A stretch of 64,000 nucleotides of DNA from Orientallactaga sibirica (GCA_036365145.1 JAEOAD010000048.1:10404501-10468500); one strand, 5' to 3'; positions 10,881 to 23,314 are shown, counted from the stretch's first letter. The notes: generated by a model not told the origin, from the sequence alone. Numbers and translations are program-made.

Positions 10881-11009
10881 AGGAAGTGGACAGGTCTTAG
10901 GGGAGTTGGTGTAAAAAGAGAGTGGAGGGGGAAATTCACAAAACTAATGACAGTATGAATCAGTACCATAAAAATGTTCATGATTAGCTATTTAAAAGAC
11001 ATTATTCTT

Positions 11010-11172
11010 GGGCTGGAGAGATGGCTTAGCACTGAAGGCACTTGTCTGCAAAGCCTAAGAACCCAAGTTCAATTCCCCAGTACCAACATAAGCCAGATGC
11101 ACAAGGTGGCACATGTGTCTACAGTTCATTTGTAGTGGCTGGAGGCCCTGGTGCACCCATTCTCCCTATCTG

Positions 11173-11216
<44 letters not shown>

Positions 11217-11236
11217 CCCTCTCTCTCTTTCTCAAC
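11010..11236 (+). mobile_element. B2 SINE with long (TC)n
   Basis: Complete head and body. The TC tract at about 11177-11212 replaces most of the 3' region. Confidence 0.85.
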
Positions 11237-11239
11237 AAA

Positions 11240-12390
11240 CATGAAACTACTTGGATGAAAATAATGACAGGAAGGAAAGGATAGGAGAAAAAATGTACCT
11301 ATGTCTCATATATACACAAAATTAATGTCATGTAGATTATAATAACCCAACTATTGAAGCAAAATGTAAAAGCCTTTAGTTAAGAAAAGTACTATCATCT
11401 AAGAACCAAAAGCTTATAACTGCATTTCTTCAACCAAACATTTTCACAAAAGGCCTAGGACACATGATTCTAGGGGAACATACATAAATGTACAAGCCTC
11501 CCAATTTCCACAAAAGTATGGAGTGAGAGAAAGTCTCTGCTTTGCCTCAACAGAGACAAAAGCTGCTCTAAGAGACACAGAGACACTGTGGAATGTATAC
11601 ATCTACATATTCAAAATTTATTGAGTACTTCAGAGAAGTAAGATGGATTTCAAAATCTACCAAAAGAAACAGAATTTTACATAAATAATTAAGTGATAGT
11701 CACTCTGAAATCATCTCGTGGAAACAAGAACTCTGGAACAAATAAGATCTGAAGAAACTGCATTTCTATAAATGGATGGGGGCAAGGGGTAGTGAGTGAT
11801 ACACAGAACAACAAGATGAACCGGCTCGGAATCTGTCACTAAAGAAAAGGTGGATGGAGGTCGAGAGAGCTAAAGTAGAAAAGATAACAAAGCCAACAAA
11901 GGGCAGGTACTCAGTTTGTACCTGAATCTTACCTGCCAAGGTACAGTTTGAAATCTTCTGCAAATACACACATGTTCCCTCCACAGAGTAAGCCGTATAT
12001 ATTGACTCCTACCTACTAAACAAATACCATGGACTTGAAAGTCTCAAGTATACATTTTCACTGTTCCTGACCTCAATGTGGCAGAGCAGGGCTCCTTCCC
12101 CTATAGGTAGTCACACTTTGAACCTACAGCAAGTATGTCCATGTCTGTTTCTTCCACTAGATTGTAAACATCTTACAACAAGAATAATGTGTCACTTAAT
12201 GCTACCACAATAGTAGGTGTTCAAGAAATACTAGGTGAATGAATGACCAAAACTATTTTTAAAAAGTGTGGTTATAACAAGCAATGCAGACTAGACAGCA
12301 GAAGAAACCAAATACAGTATGAGCAGCTGGGAAACTCCTCTAAAACCCCAGGTAAGAAGTATTAAGGAGTTATCACAGCCAATGACTACA
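11240..12390. other. PDS5B: Unique intron, no recognised feature
   Basis: About 1.15 kb free of recognisable SINEs or LINE-1. No open frame of interest and no CpG clustering were seen. Confidence 0.6.
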
Positions 12391-12395
12391 ATACA

Positions 12396-12668
12396 AGCAT
12401 AGTGGTGCACGCCTTTAATCCCAGCACTTGGGAGGCGGAAGTAGGAGGATCACTGGGAGTTGGAGGCCAGCCTGGGCTAGAGTAAGATCCTACCTCAAGA
12501 AAAAAAAAGAAGAAACTGATTCAGATTTATAAATGATTTTTTTGGGGGGAGGGATATCGAGGTAGGCACTCTAGCCCAGGCTGACCTAGGACTCACTCTG
12601 TAGTCCCAGGCTGGCCTCAAACTTACAGCAATCCTCCTACCTCTACACACTGAGTGCCAAGATTAATA
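12396..12668. mobile_element. B1 pair in opposite orientations
   Basis: A plus-strand B1 lacking part of its middle at about 12396-12510 is followed by an old minus-strand B1 at about 12535-12668. The two halves could fold on each other in a transcript. Confidence 0.7.
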
Positions 12669-12926
12669 TACCGTATTAGGTGCTAAAAATATATAATCAT
12701 AAGCAAATATATAAACTATGTACCCTCATTAGACCAGAGATGGCAGGGGGAAGAAAAAGGCCAAGCCTTGGGAAAAAGTAAGCTTCATTTAGAAGGCAAT
12801 TACAGATGACAGGTCTAAACTTCTAGAGAAAAGCAAAGACCACAGTCAATGGTTTAGTACCATCTACTGCTCCTGTTATTCAGGCTTAAAAGGTTAATAA
12901 AGGAGAAAACAAAAAAAGGTTAATAA

Positions 12927-13580
12927 AGGGCTGGAGAAATGGCTTAGAGGATAAGGCATTTGCCAGCAAAGTCAAAAGACCCAGGTTCAAGTCCCCAGTA
13001 CCTACATAAAGCCAGATGCACAAGGTGGCACATGTGTCTGGAGTTCATTTGCAATGACTAGGAAGCCCTTACATGCCCATTCTTTATCTAGCTGCCTCTG
13101 CCTCCCCACCCCAAATAAATAAAAACACTTTTTAAAAAGTCAATAAAGGGCTGGAGAAATGGCTTAGCGGTTAAGGCGCTTACATGCAAAACTTAACAAC
13201 CCAAGTTCAATTCCCCAAGGGCCATGTAAAGCCAGATGCACAAGGTAGCACATGCATCTGGAATTAAACTGCAGTGGCTGGAGACCCAGGCATGCCCATT
13301 CTCTCTATCTCTTTTCTCTTTGCTTGCAAAAAATATATATAATTTTTTCTAAAAAAGGCTAATAGGGCTGGAGAGATGGCTTAGCAATTAAGGCATTTGC
13401 CTGCAAAGCCAAAGGATCCCAGTTCAACTCTCCAGGACCCATGTAAGCCAGATGCCCAAGGGGGGTGCATGCGTCTGGAGTTCGTTTGCAGTGGCTAGAA
13501 GCCCTGGCGTGCCTATTCATGCATTCTTTCTCGCTCTCTCTCTTAAATAAATAAATAAATAAATAAATATTTTTAAAAGT
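12927..13580 (+). mobile_element. Three consecutive B2 SINEs
   Basis: Heads at about 12927, 13147 and 13365, each preceded by a copy of a GGTTAATAAAG-like sequence, which recurs again near 13590. Repeated insertions used the same A-rich target. Confidence 0.82.
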
Positions 13581-13611
13581 TTTTTAAAAGGTTAATAAAG
13601 AAAATAGGAGG

Positions 13612-14148
13612 GTCGGGCATAGTGGCACACACCTCTATTACCAATACTCAAGAGGCAAAGGAAGAAGGACACACACACACACAGGGTGGGGGAGAGTTAT
13701 AAAAAGAAAAAAATGTATAGAATAAGCTGAGATATCAAGACTGAGCCTTGAGGAAATAATTATATTGAAGAGGAAGGAGGTAAATGATCAGGAAAAACCA
13801 GAGAAAAGTCAATGAGGGTAGCACATAAAAACTTAAGGGGGGAGTGTTATGTTTCAAGATGGAGTGAGATACAATGACATTACTTTGGTGAAAACATACA
13901 AAAATGACTTCAGCAAATATTTCTTTGAATTTGGTTGGATGATATTCAAGAAGAGAAGTTTCTGGAGAATGATGGGAATAAACATCAAATTATAATAAAA
14001 AGGTGGGCCAGGCATGGTGGCCAGCTTTAAATCCATCGCTCCGGAGGCAGAGGAAGAGGATCAATGTGAGTTCAAGACCAGACAGAATGAGTTCCAGGTC
14101 AGCCTGATATAGAACGAGACCCCTACCTTCAGAAAAAAAAAAAAAACA
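13612..14148 (+). mobile_element. Degenerate B1 fragments
   Basis: A truncated B1 at about 13612-13668 runs into a short (CA)n. A second, diverged B1 lies at about 14007-14148. The 330 bases between look unique. Confidence 0.6.
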
Positions 14149-14175
14149 GGAATAGTAAAAAAAAAAACAAAAAAC

Positions 14176-14665
14176 AGGAGAGATGGCTTAGTGGTTAAGC
14201 GCTTGCCTGTGAAGCCTAATGACCCTGGTTCAAGGTTCAAGGTTCAATTCCCCAGGACCCACGTAAACCAGATGCACAAGGTGGCTCATGCATCTGGAGT
14301 TTGTTTGCAGTGGCTGGAAGCCCTGGTGTGCCCATTCTCTCCCTCCCTCCCTCCCTCCCTCCCTCTCTCTCTCTCTCTCTCTCTCTTTCTGTGGCTCTCA
14401 AATAAATAAATAAAAATTTAAAAAAATTTTTAAAGAAAATACAAAAACCAAAAAGAAACTTTCAGGGCTGGGGAGATAGATGGCTTGGCAGTTAAGGGAA
14501 CTTGCTTGCAAAAGGGTTCAATCCTCCAGTACCTACATAAAGCCAGATGCACAAAGTGTTACATGCATCTGGAGTTCATCTGCAATGCCAAGAAGCCCTG
14601 GTGCACCCATTCTCTCTTGTTTACTTTCTCTCTCTCTCCCTTTCTCCTTGCAAATAAATAAAACT
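14176..14665 (+). mobile_element. Two B2 SINEs
   Basis: Copies at about 14176-14430, with a (CCCT)n then (CT)n tract at 14341-14386, and at about 14465-14665. Confidence 0.82.
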
Positions 14666-14670
14666 TTCAG

Positions 14671-15698
14671 AAAATTATTAAATTCAAAAATTACACATAT
14701 GTATTTAGTTTATGTCCAGTACAAACAATAAATATAACACAAGGAAATGCTCTTATGCTAAGGATCTTTGTATAAGTTCCAAAAGTTAGTTAAAGGAAAC
14801 ATGTATTTTATACCACACTAACAGTGCAAGGAAGAAAACAAAAAACAAAAATCAATTAACTCATCATTCTTTGCTCAAAAGGTATCTACAATCTTTTCAC
14901 TGGATGAAACAGAACAAAGTGCTGGAAGGAACCAGGAGAAAGAGCAAGAAAAGCTTCAGCAATTTTTTTTTTTAATGACCTACTTGGAAACAAAAAACAC
15001 ATCTTTATCTTCATCATTTTCCTTCAAGAGTCACAATGTGACATTAAGTTCACAGTCACAGAAATCAAGTCTAGCCACTACTAGGATCCATAGCTGGTCA
15101 TGTTTATTAAAAGCGGTTTTTTTTTCTCCTGGGATTTCACTCCACATTTGAAGCAGAGTTAGAAAAAACTTTGAAAGTTATGAAGTCTGGTAACTGCAGA
15201 AAGCAGCCGCCCCATGACTAGTACCTCTGACATCCAGCAGGTGGTGCCCTCCATAAACACAATTCTACTACATAATAATTAAACAGGACAAGTTAAGACC
15301 AAGAAAAATCTCTAAAAAGAGTTTCTAACAGGAAAAAAAAAAAAGGCAAAATAAACAATGCAATAAACATTTAACCATATAACCTTACTGCTACATTTAT
15401 ATATTCTAACTGTTCCAGCAAAAGGCTGTTTTTACACAATGTGGAATATCTCAACTAGCATCAGTTCCTAACAGCACAAGTGTTCTGGTAAAGCCCATTC
15501 ATACTTTTTTGGTAAGTGTTAATATTTCTCTTTATTAAATGATCAGCAAGTCTCTGATCAGTGGTAAACTTAGTTTCTTGTTTGGGAGAAGATAAAATTA
15601 TTATCAATCCACCATTTTGTCTGCCTTTATCGTTATCAGTTTAAATTAAATTTATTTACTTGTTATTCTTTATGTGTTCCAATAAAACAGAGTATAAT
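14671..15698. other. PDS5B: Unique intron, no recognised feature
   Basis: About 1 kb without a recognisable interspersed repeat. No exon-like open frame with splice sites was seen. Confidence 0.55.
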
Positions 15699-16008
15699 CA
15701 GTCACCCCTGTGTACTGGTTCCACATCTGTAAGTTCAACCAAATTAAGGAACAAGAATTTATTTTTTACTTCTGTACTACATATGTACAGACTTTTAAAA
15801 ATCATTATTCCCTAACCAATAGCTTAACAACTAGGTATATGACATACACATTGCATTAGAAATGAAGTCATCTAGAGATGCTATGAAATAAATAAGAGGA
15901 TGTGAGATTCAGACATGCATACACTAAGCCATTTTATGTGGGGACTCCAACATCTGCAGATTTTGGACTCCTCAGCGGGTCCTGAAATCAGTGTCTCGCA
16001 GACACTAA
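15699..16008. mobile_element. Ancient DNA transposon, MER2-like (Tigger family)
   Basis: Inverted ends are recognisable: CAGTCACCCCTGTGTACTGG and TTCCACATCTGTAAGTTCAA at the left, and CATCTGCAGATTTTGGACTC then CAGCGGGTCCTGAAATCAGT at the right. Internal ATATGTACAGAC and ATTCCCTAACCAATAGC also fit MER2, a non-autonomous mariner/Tigger element shared across placental mammals. Confidence 0.65.
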
Positions 16009-16078
16009 AAAATGATTGCAATGTCCAACACATTGGTAAGTTCTTTTATAAAACAGACCAATTTTTGAGTTCATGGAT

Positions 16079-16242
16079 TTTGTTTGTTTGGTTGGTTTTT
16101 GGTTTTTGAGGTAGGGTCTCACTGTAGCCCAGGCTGACCTGGAATTCACTATGCAATCTCAGGGTGGCCTCAAACTCACAGCAATCCTCTTACCTCTGCC
16201 TCCCGAGTGCTGGGATTAAAGGCGTGTGCCACCACGCCTGGC
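16079..16242 (-). mobile_element. B1 SINE with target-site duplication
   Basis: Reverse B1 flanked by TTGAGTTCATG on both sides (about 16064 and 16243). Confidence 0.88.
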
Positions 16243-16409
16243 TTGAGTTCATGTTTTTGCTAAGATTGTTATAAAAAGGTCACATGGCAACTCTCACGTG
16301 TACAATCTTTTAACCACCAATTTCGTAGGGAAAATATTGTTTAACTGGCTCAAGCACAGTGAGAGCATCAGCCTCAAGAACATCTCAGTTAGCGTCATTT
16401 TCTAACTTT

Positions 16410-16793
16410 CTTTTTTTAAATATTTTATTTTTATTTATTTGAGAGAGAGAGAATGGGCACACCAGGGCCTCCAGCTACTGCAAATGAATTCCACCTTGTG
16501 CACCTGGCTTACGTGAGCCCTGGGGCATCAAATCTGGGTCCTTTGGCTTTGCTGGCAAGCACCTTAACCACTAAGCCTCTCCCCAGAGCCATTTTCTACC
16601 TTCCTAATGATATACACTGTGTTGGTAAAACTCTTTAATTTTTTTTTGGTGGAGGGGCATGGATTCGAGGTAGAATCCCACTCTGGCCCAAGCTGACCTG
16701 AAGTTCACTATGTAGTCTCAGGCTGGCCTCTTAACTCACAGCGATCCTCCTACCTCACTGTGGGATTAAAGGTGTGTGCCACCACACAGTGGT
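16410..16793 (-). mobile_element. B2 and B1 SINEs, reverse orientation
   Basis: Minus B2 at about 16410-16590, flanked by CATTTTCTAACTTTC and CATTTTCTACCTTCC, then a diverged minus B1 at about 16637-16793. Both lie in the PDS5B sense direction. Confidence 0.82.
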
Positions 16794-17430
16794 AACAGCT
16801 CTTATATACTGAAGGCTTTTTATTTCTATGGTCAATAGCCAGCTCAGTGTCCCATTGTTGGGAGAATAAAATCATGTACTTCTCTATTCATATCAAATCT
16901 CTCACACACTCATTCCTATGAAATAGCCTTCTCTTAGAAGACTGACTACACTGAGAAAACCGAAGCTCTGTGAAACAGAACTTCTCTACCTTGAATGACC
17001 AAATTCACATGCCTATATACATTACCACCCATTCTCTCTTTCTGCCCTGCTGCCAGGGAAGGGGCTTCCTCAAAACCTGTCCTTCTGAGTACACAAAACT
17101 CCAGCCTCTGTTTCTGACTTTCACCATCCATCATCCTGTATGGATGGAAGGAGAGGGAAACAACAACAAAAAATAATTGCAACTGCTTAGACTGCAAATA
17201 CCCCAGCAGCTATCAAATTACCTTCAAGGTAATCAAAGAGCAATTAAAGGTAAACTCAGGCTTCTCAAAGAATAATTTTAATTTTTCTACCTTCAGTTCA
17301 TTTTCATACCAGACAAATCCAGCTTTTGCCATGGTCAGTATGGCAAAACTGCAAATAGAGCAACAAATTCTTCTCCTCCGATCCCTGTATCTGTTGCTCT
17401 TTCCATCAACCCATCAAGAAGAAAGAATGG

Positions 17431-17530
17431 GGGCTGGAGAGACAGCTTAGTGGTTAAGGCATTTGCCTGCAAAGCCAAAGAACTCAAGTTCGATTCCCCA
17501 GGACCCACATATGCCAGATGCACAAGGTAT
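17431..17530 (+). mobile_element. B2 head only, no tail
   Basis: The B2 stops after CCAGATGCACAAGGTAT, about 100 bases in, and is followed directly by AAGAATGG, which also precedes it at 17423-17430. There is no TC tract or A tail. Confidence 0.7.
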
Positions 17531-17538
17531 AAGAATGG

Positions 17539-17690
17539 AGCCATGTGTGGTGGAGTGATCCTTTAATCCCAGCACTTGGGATGCGGAGGTAGGAGGATTA
17601 CAGTGAGTTCAAAGCCAACCTGAGACTACATAGTGAATTCCAGGTCAGCCTGGGCTAGAGTGAAACCTTATCTCAAAAAAACAAATACAA

Positions 17691-17741
<51 letters not shown>
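17539..17741 (+). mobile_element. B1 SINE with (CA)n tail
   Basis: B1 body to about 17690, then an (AC)n microsatellite at 17693-17741 in place of the A tail. Confidence 0.85.
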
Positions 17742-17743
<2 letters not shown>

Positions 17744-18079
17744 AAGCCACATGAAGAATGTTATTCCAGCTGTGGTCATAAGCAAACCAACCCCAGGCAA
17801 ACCAGGTAACCGCAGACACACACACAATCACTGTAGCATGAGCAGGCCCCCAGCAGAGAGCTGAGCCTCACCAACATCAGAACCACCCCATCACCCAAAC
17901 CCAAATTGCCAATTTGCAGAATTGGAACTGAGACTTAAACAACTGGTGCAATAAAAGTGAAATATCATTGATTTATATGTGACCAAGTGGAATGAATGTT
18001 TTTCTAATCCTTAATTGATCACTGCAATATGACATCATTGACCAGCACTTCCTTTTCCTTAAAATATTTTCTTTTAAAC

Positions 18080-18222
18080 CTTTCAAAGTAGGATCTCACT
18101 CTAGCCCAGAATAACCTGGAATTCACTATGTAGTCTCAGGGTGGCCTTGAACTCATGGTGATCCTCCTACCACAGCCTCCCAAGTGCTGGGATTAAAGGC
18201 ATGCACCACCATGCCCAGCTTG
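18080..18222 (-). mobile_element. B1 SINE, reverse orientation
   Basis: Moderately diverged B1 complement, ending in the head complement CACCACCATGCCCAGCTTG. Confidence 0.8.
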
Positions 18223-18405
18223 TTGATTTTTTTTTTATCTTACCTTACTGATCACACCTATCTACCTTGTTTCCTTCTCCTCTATCCAACCTCTAAACAT
18301 CAACAATCCACAAGAGCTTAGGTGGACCCTTTAATCTCTCTTTTTTTAATTCTATATAGTTCTCTCCCAATGCTCAGAGCTTTAAAGACTTCCAAACAAT
18401 AAAAA

Positions 18406-18774
18406 CACAGAGATGTCTCAGCGGTTAAGGCACTTCCCTGCAATGCCCAATGACCTGGGTTGACCCAAGTGGTACATGCATCTGGTGTTCGTTTGCAGTG
18501 GCTGGAGGCCCTGGAGTGCCCATTCCCTCCCTCCCCCTCCCCTCCCTCCCTCCCTCCCTCCCTCTCTTTCTCTGTCAAATAAATAAATAAATATTTAAAA
18601 TATTTTTAAGAAAGTAATTGAGGGCTGGAGAAATAGCTCAACAGAGTTAAGGCACTTGCCTGCAAAGCCTAAGGATCATGTTCAATTCCCCAGTACCTAC
18701 ATAAAGCCAGGTGCACAAGGTGGTGCATGTGTCTGCAGTTCATTTGCATTGGCTGGAGGCCCTGGCATACCCAT

Positions 18775-18820
<46 letters not shown>

Positions 18821-18862
18821 TGCCTTTTTCTCTTATACTCTCTCAAATAAGTAAAGAAAATA
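18406..18862 (+). mobile_element. Two B2 SINEs with microsatellites
   Basis: B2 at about 18406-18597 lacks part of its middle and carries (CCCT)n at 18533-18561. B2 at about 18622-18862 carries (TG)n at 18783-18819. Confidence 0.8.
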
Positions 18863-19061
18863 TTTTTACATATTTAATTTCTTTGAGAAGGGGAGGCAGA
18901 TAGGCAAAATCATCCCAGACTGAAAACTAATATTCTAGGTAAGCTCTTAAACTCAAGTTCCATGTGGGAAGTCCATCCACATATGAACTACAGGAAGTCT
19001 ATAAACCACTTAGAATATATAAAATCTGTACCCCTGGGACAATGTATATTTTTAATTTTTA

Positions 19062-19216
19062 ATTTTTTAAAGATTTTTATTTATTTATTTATTTGGGTCC
19101 TGGAGAATCAAACCTGGACCTTCTGCATCTGGCTTACATGGGTCCTGGAGAATCAAACCTGGATCCTTGGGTTTTGAAGGCAAGCAGCTTAACCACTAAA
19201 CCATCTCTCCAGTCCC
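19062..19216 (-). mobile_element. Minus B2 in tandem unit 1
   Basis: Reverse B2 with an internal repeat of GGGTCCTGGAGAATCAAACC (near 19096 and 19139) replacing the segment still present in unit 2 (about 20765-20810). This looks like a local slippage or conversion event after the duplication. Confidence 0.7.
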
Positions 19217-19231
19217 AATAAAATATTTTTT

Positions 19232-19727
19232 AGCCGGGCATGGTGGCACACAACTTTAATCCCAGCACTAGGAAGGCAGAGGTAGGAGGATCACCATGAG
19301 TTCAAGGCCACCCTGAGACTACATAGTTAATTCCAGGTCAGCTGGAGCGGAGTGAGACCCTACCTCGAAAAACCAAAAAAAAAAAAAAAAATTTTTTTAA
19401 GTAACTGAAGGCCTGGAGAGATGGCCCAGCGGTTAAGGCACTTGCCTGCAAGGCCTAAGGACCCAGGTTCAATTACCCAATACCTATGTAAAGCAAAATG
19501 CACAAGGTGGCATACACATCTAGGGTTTGTTTGTAGTGGCTAGAGGCCTTGGCATGCCTATTGTCTCTATCTGCCTCTGCCTCCCTCCCTCTCTCTCAAA
19601 TAAATAAATATATTTTTAAAAGTAATTGAAGGGCTGGAGAGATGGCTTAGTGGTTAAGGCATTTGCCTGTGAAGCCTAAGTACCCAGACTTAATTCCCCA
19701 GTACCCACATAAGCCACATGCACAAAA
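19232..19727 (+). mobile_element. B1, B2 and tailless B2 head in tandem unit 1
   Basis: B1 at about 19232-19395, B2 at about 19409-19617, then a B2 head at 19631-19727 that stops at CACATGCACA. The last is flanked by AAAAGTAATTGAA and AAAAGCATTTAAA. Equivalent copies in unit 2 lie at about 20920-21413. Confidence 0.75.
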
Positions 19728-19999
19728 GCATTTAAATAGCTTTTTCTCTCTCTAGTCTGTCTCCATTTGTATGTGCTGACAGAAATGAAAAGCCAAATAG
19801 TTACCTTGGATATTAAAAAAATGGAAAAAAAGAGATGAGCATCCAAGAGTATAGGAGGAATTTGGAACCTCAAACAGACATGACCATGGAAGGCAGGAAC
19901 CTGCAGAAGAGTACCACCAAGGTATGAACAGAGGCATTTACCAGAACAGTGGTGTAGCTCAATCCCTAAAACAAAATAACTACAAACCAAGATCACTGC

Positions 20000-20450
20000 A
20001 GCCAGTAAATTCATCCCTTACATCAAAGAAGAAATAAAGACCCTCCTTGCAATTAGGACACCACTGCAGCAGATGCTCCAAGGAATGTCACACACAGAAA
20101 AGACAGATACATGCAAATATGAAAGCTCGGGAAAGAATAAGCCTCACTACGGGATAAGCAGGTCAGAATTAGAAAGTATCAAACATCATTAACTTAATAA
20201 ACCAGCAAGCCTCTAAGATGAAAGGAAAAGTTAGTACATGCCTTTCAAGAACACCCTGAATTATAAATGGTCTTAACTCTTCAGTTGAAAGAAGCACTGG
20301 CTGAGTGGACTAAAAGCTATTTTAGCTGAATGGGCTAGACAACTATTTGTTGTTTTCAAGAAACTCACTTCGCTGGCAGAGAGACTGAAAGTGACTGCAC
20401 CTGCGAAGACATTTAGGACGTCTAAAAAGAATGAAAGAAGGAATCATACA
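20000..20450 (+). mobile_element. Ancient LINE-1/HAL1-like fragment (unit 1)
   Basis: The text around GGTCTTAACTCTTCAGTTGA and CTATTTGTTGTTTTCAAGAA resembles the ORF1-to-endonuclease part of old LINE-1/HAL1 elements. It is heavily decayed. The duplicate is at about 21680-22140. The assignment rests on remembered family text and needs a database alignment. Confidence 0.5.
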
Positions 20451-22269
20451 GAATTGTATAAACAACAATTAGAGTGATGGCCCGTGATTACTTACTAACA
20501 ACGAGCCACTACTCAAATATCACTTTAGTAACACAAAACCACTATTCCCAAGTGTCACTGCAAAATCATCCCAGACTGAAAACTAATATTCTAGGTAAGC
20601 TCTTAAACTCAAGTTCCATGTGGGAAGTCCATCCACATATGAACTACAGGAAGTCTATAAACCACTTAGAATATATAAAATCTGTACCCCTGGGACAATG
20701 TATATTTTTAATTTTTAATTTTTTTAAAGATTTTTATTTATTTATTTATTTATTTATTTATTAGAGGGCCTATAGCAACTGCAAACGAACTCCAGACACA
20801 TGCGCCACCTTCTGCATCTGGCTTACATGGGTCCTGGAGAATCAAACCTGGATCCTTGGGTTTTGAAGGCAAGCAGCTTAACCACTAAACCATCTCTCCA
20901 GTCCCAATAAAATATTTTTTAGCCGGGCATGGTGGCACACAACTTTAATCCCAGCACTAGGAAGGCAGAGGTAGGAGGATCACCATGAGTTCAAGGCCAC
21001 CCTGAGACTACATAGTTAATTCCAGGTCAGCTGGAGCTGGAGTGAGACCCTACCTCGAAAAACCAAAAGAAAAAAAATTTTTTTAAGTAACTGAAGGCCT
21101 GGAGAGATGGCCCAGCGGTTAAGGCACTTGCCTGCAAGGCCTAAGGACCCAGGTTCAATTACCCAATACCTATGTAAAGCAAAATGCACAAGGTGGCATA
21201 CACATCTAGGGTTTGTTTGTAGTGGCTAGAGGCCTTGGCATGCCTATTGTCTCTATCTGCCTCTGCCTCCCTCCCTCTCTCTCAAATAAATAAATATATT
21301 TTTAAAAGTAATTGAAGGGCTGGAGAGATGGCTTAGTGGTTAAGGCATTTGCCTGTGAAGCCTAAGTACCCAGACTTAATTCCCCAGTACCCACATAAGC
21401 CACATGCACAAAAGCATTTAAATAGCTTTTTCTCTCTCTAGTCTGTCTCCATTTGTATGTGCTGACAGAAATGAAAAGCCAAATAGTTACCTTGGATATT
21501 AAAAAAATGGAAAAAAAGAGATGAGCATCCAAGAGTATAGGAGGAATTTGGAACCTCAAACAGACATGACCATGGAAGGCAGGAACCTGCAGAAGAGTAC
21601 CACCAAGGTATGAACAGAGGCATTTACCAGAACCAGTGGTGTAGTTCAATCCCTAAAACAAAATAACTACAAACCAAGATCACTGCAGCCAGTAAATTCA
21701 TCCCTTACATCAAAGAAGAAATAAAGACCCTCCATGCAATTAGGACACCACTGCAGCAGATGCTCCAAGGAATGTCACACACAGAAAAGACAGATACATG
21801 CAAATATGAAAGCTCGGGAAAGAATAAGCCTCACTACGGGATAAGCAGGTCACAATTAGAAAGTATCAAACATCATTAACTTAATAAACCAGCAAGCCTC
21901 TAAGATGAAAGGAAAAGTTAGTACATGCCTTTCAAGAACACCCTGAATTATAAATGGTCTTAACTCTTCAGTTGAAAGAAGCATTGGCTGAGTGGACCAA
22001 AAGCTATTTTAGCTGAATGGGCTAGACAACTATTTGTTGTTTTCAAGAAACTCACTTCGCTGGCAGAGAGACTGAAAGTGACTGCACCTGCGAAGACATT
22101 TAGGACGTCTAAAAAGAATGAAAGAAGGAATCATACAGAATTGTATAAACAACAATTAGAGTGATGGCCCGTGATTACTACTACAACGAGCCACTACTCA
22201 AATATCACTTAACAGCTCAGTAAATAGTGGTATTTTTTCAAAGAAATCTAATTCATCTCTTTTAGAGAT

Positions 22270-22440
22270 TTTTGTTCCCCAGAACTCCTTGTTACAATTG
22301 GATCAGGGTGTTCCAGTATACATATTGGTAAGATGTTTGGCAGTATCCTGGCTTCTGTCCACTAGATGCCAGTAACACATTCACACCACCACTATTCCCA
22401 AGTGTCACCCCCTGGGCAAAATCATCCCAGACTGAAAACT
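22270..22440. mobile_element. MER5A-like hAT fossil spanning the duplication joint
   Basis: AAGATGTTTGGCAGTATCC, then CCACTAGATGCCAGTAACAC, then CCCTGGGCAAAATCATCCC follow MER5A order. The breakpoint of the tandem duplication (22417) falls within it, so units 1 and 2 each start with its last ~24 bases. Confidence 0.65.
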
Positions 22441-22574
22441 AATATTCTAGGTAAGCTCTTAAACTCAAGTTCCATGTGGGAAGTCCATCCACATATGAGC
22501 TACAGGAAGTCTATAAACCACTTAGAATATATAAAATCTGTACCCCTGGGACAATGTATATTTTTTAATTTTTA

Positions 22575-22787
22575 ATTATTTTAAAGATTTTTACTTATTT
22601 ATTTATTTATTTATTAGAGACAGACAGAGAGGGAGAGTGAGAATGGGCACGCCAGAGCCTCTAGCCACGAATTCCAGATGCATTCGCCCCCTTGTGCATC
22701 TGGCTTACGTGGGACCTGGAGAATCAAACTGGGGTCCTTAGGCTTCGCAGGCATGTGCCTTAACCATTAAGCCACCTCTCCAGCCCA
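22575..22787 (-). mobile_element. B2 SINE, reverse orientation
   Basis: Complete reverse B2 with AAAT-type tail at about 22590-22615. It is flanked by ACAATGTATAT and a similar ACAACATATACT, plausibly its target duplication. Confidence 0.75.
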
Positions 22788-23017
22788 ACAACATATACTT
22801 TCCAAGGAAAAGATTCAGAATTTATGACATATTCTCTAGAAAGTTCATGGCTCCAAAATGAAATGGAGTGAACTGTGGTTTTAGAATTTTAAATTAGTAA
22901 AGCAACATCTGAACATTCCAAATGTGAGGTACATTTGATTTGGCCCCTCACATACTTTCAATGGATTTGATACTGTCTTATTTTATCTAGTCTTACTCTT
23001 TTTCACTTTCATCAAGA

Positions 23018-23159
23018 ATCCCAGCTGGGCGTGGTGGCACATGCCTTTAATCCCAGCACTCAGGAGGCAGAGGTAGGTGGATTGCTGTGAGTTTGAGGCC
23101 ACCCTGAGACTACATAATGAATTCCAGGTCAGCCTGAACTAGAGCAAGACCCTGCCTTG

Positions 23160-23201
<42 letters not shown>

Positions 23202-23314
23202 ATCCCAGGCAGGTGTGGTGGCACATGCCTTTAATCCCAGCACTTTGGAGGCAGAGGTAGGAGGATCACCATGAGTTCAAGGCTACCCTGAGGCTAGAGT
23301 GAGACCTGACCTCG

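Larger units (their letters stand above)
18905..22600 (+). repeat. 1.66/1.86-kb tandem duplication, two units plus stub
   Basis: The start CAAAATCATCCCAGACTGAA occurs at 18905, 20561 and 22417. Unit 1 is 1656 bases and unit 2 is 1856 bases. The third copy is homologous for about 180 bases and then leads into a separate or divergent B2. Most of the length difference is a block near 22210-22370 present only in unit 2. Confidence 0.95.

Noticed and set aside
10677..10981. Frames encoding poly-HT, poly-CV or poly-LS stretches over (CA)n, (GT)n and (TC)n tracts
   Set aside because: These are translations of microsatellites in SINE tails, with no independent evidence for expression.
18783..18819. 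Direct-repeat arrays considered as CRISPR-like
   Set aside because: All regularly spaced arrays here are mono- to hexanucleotide microsatellites or whole SINEs in a mammalian intron.
19676..21649. Repeated minus-strand frames of 112 and 95 codons
   Set aside because: Their similarity comes from the 1.7-1.9-kb tandem duplication. The sequence resembles decayed LINE-1/HAL1 and carries no conserved protein motif.
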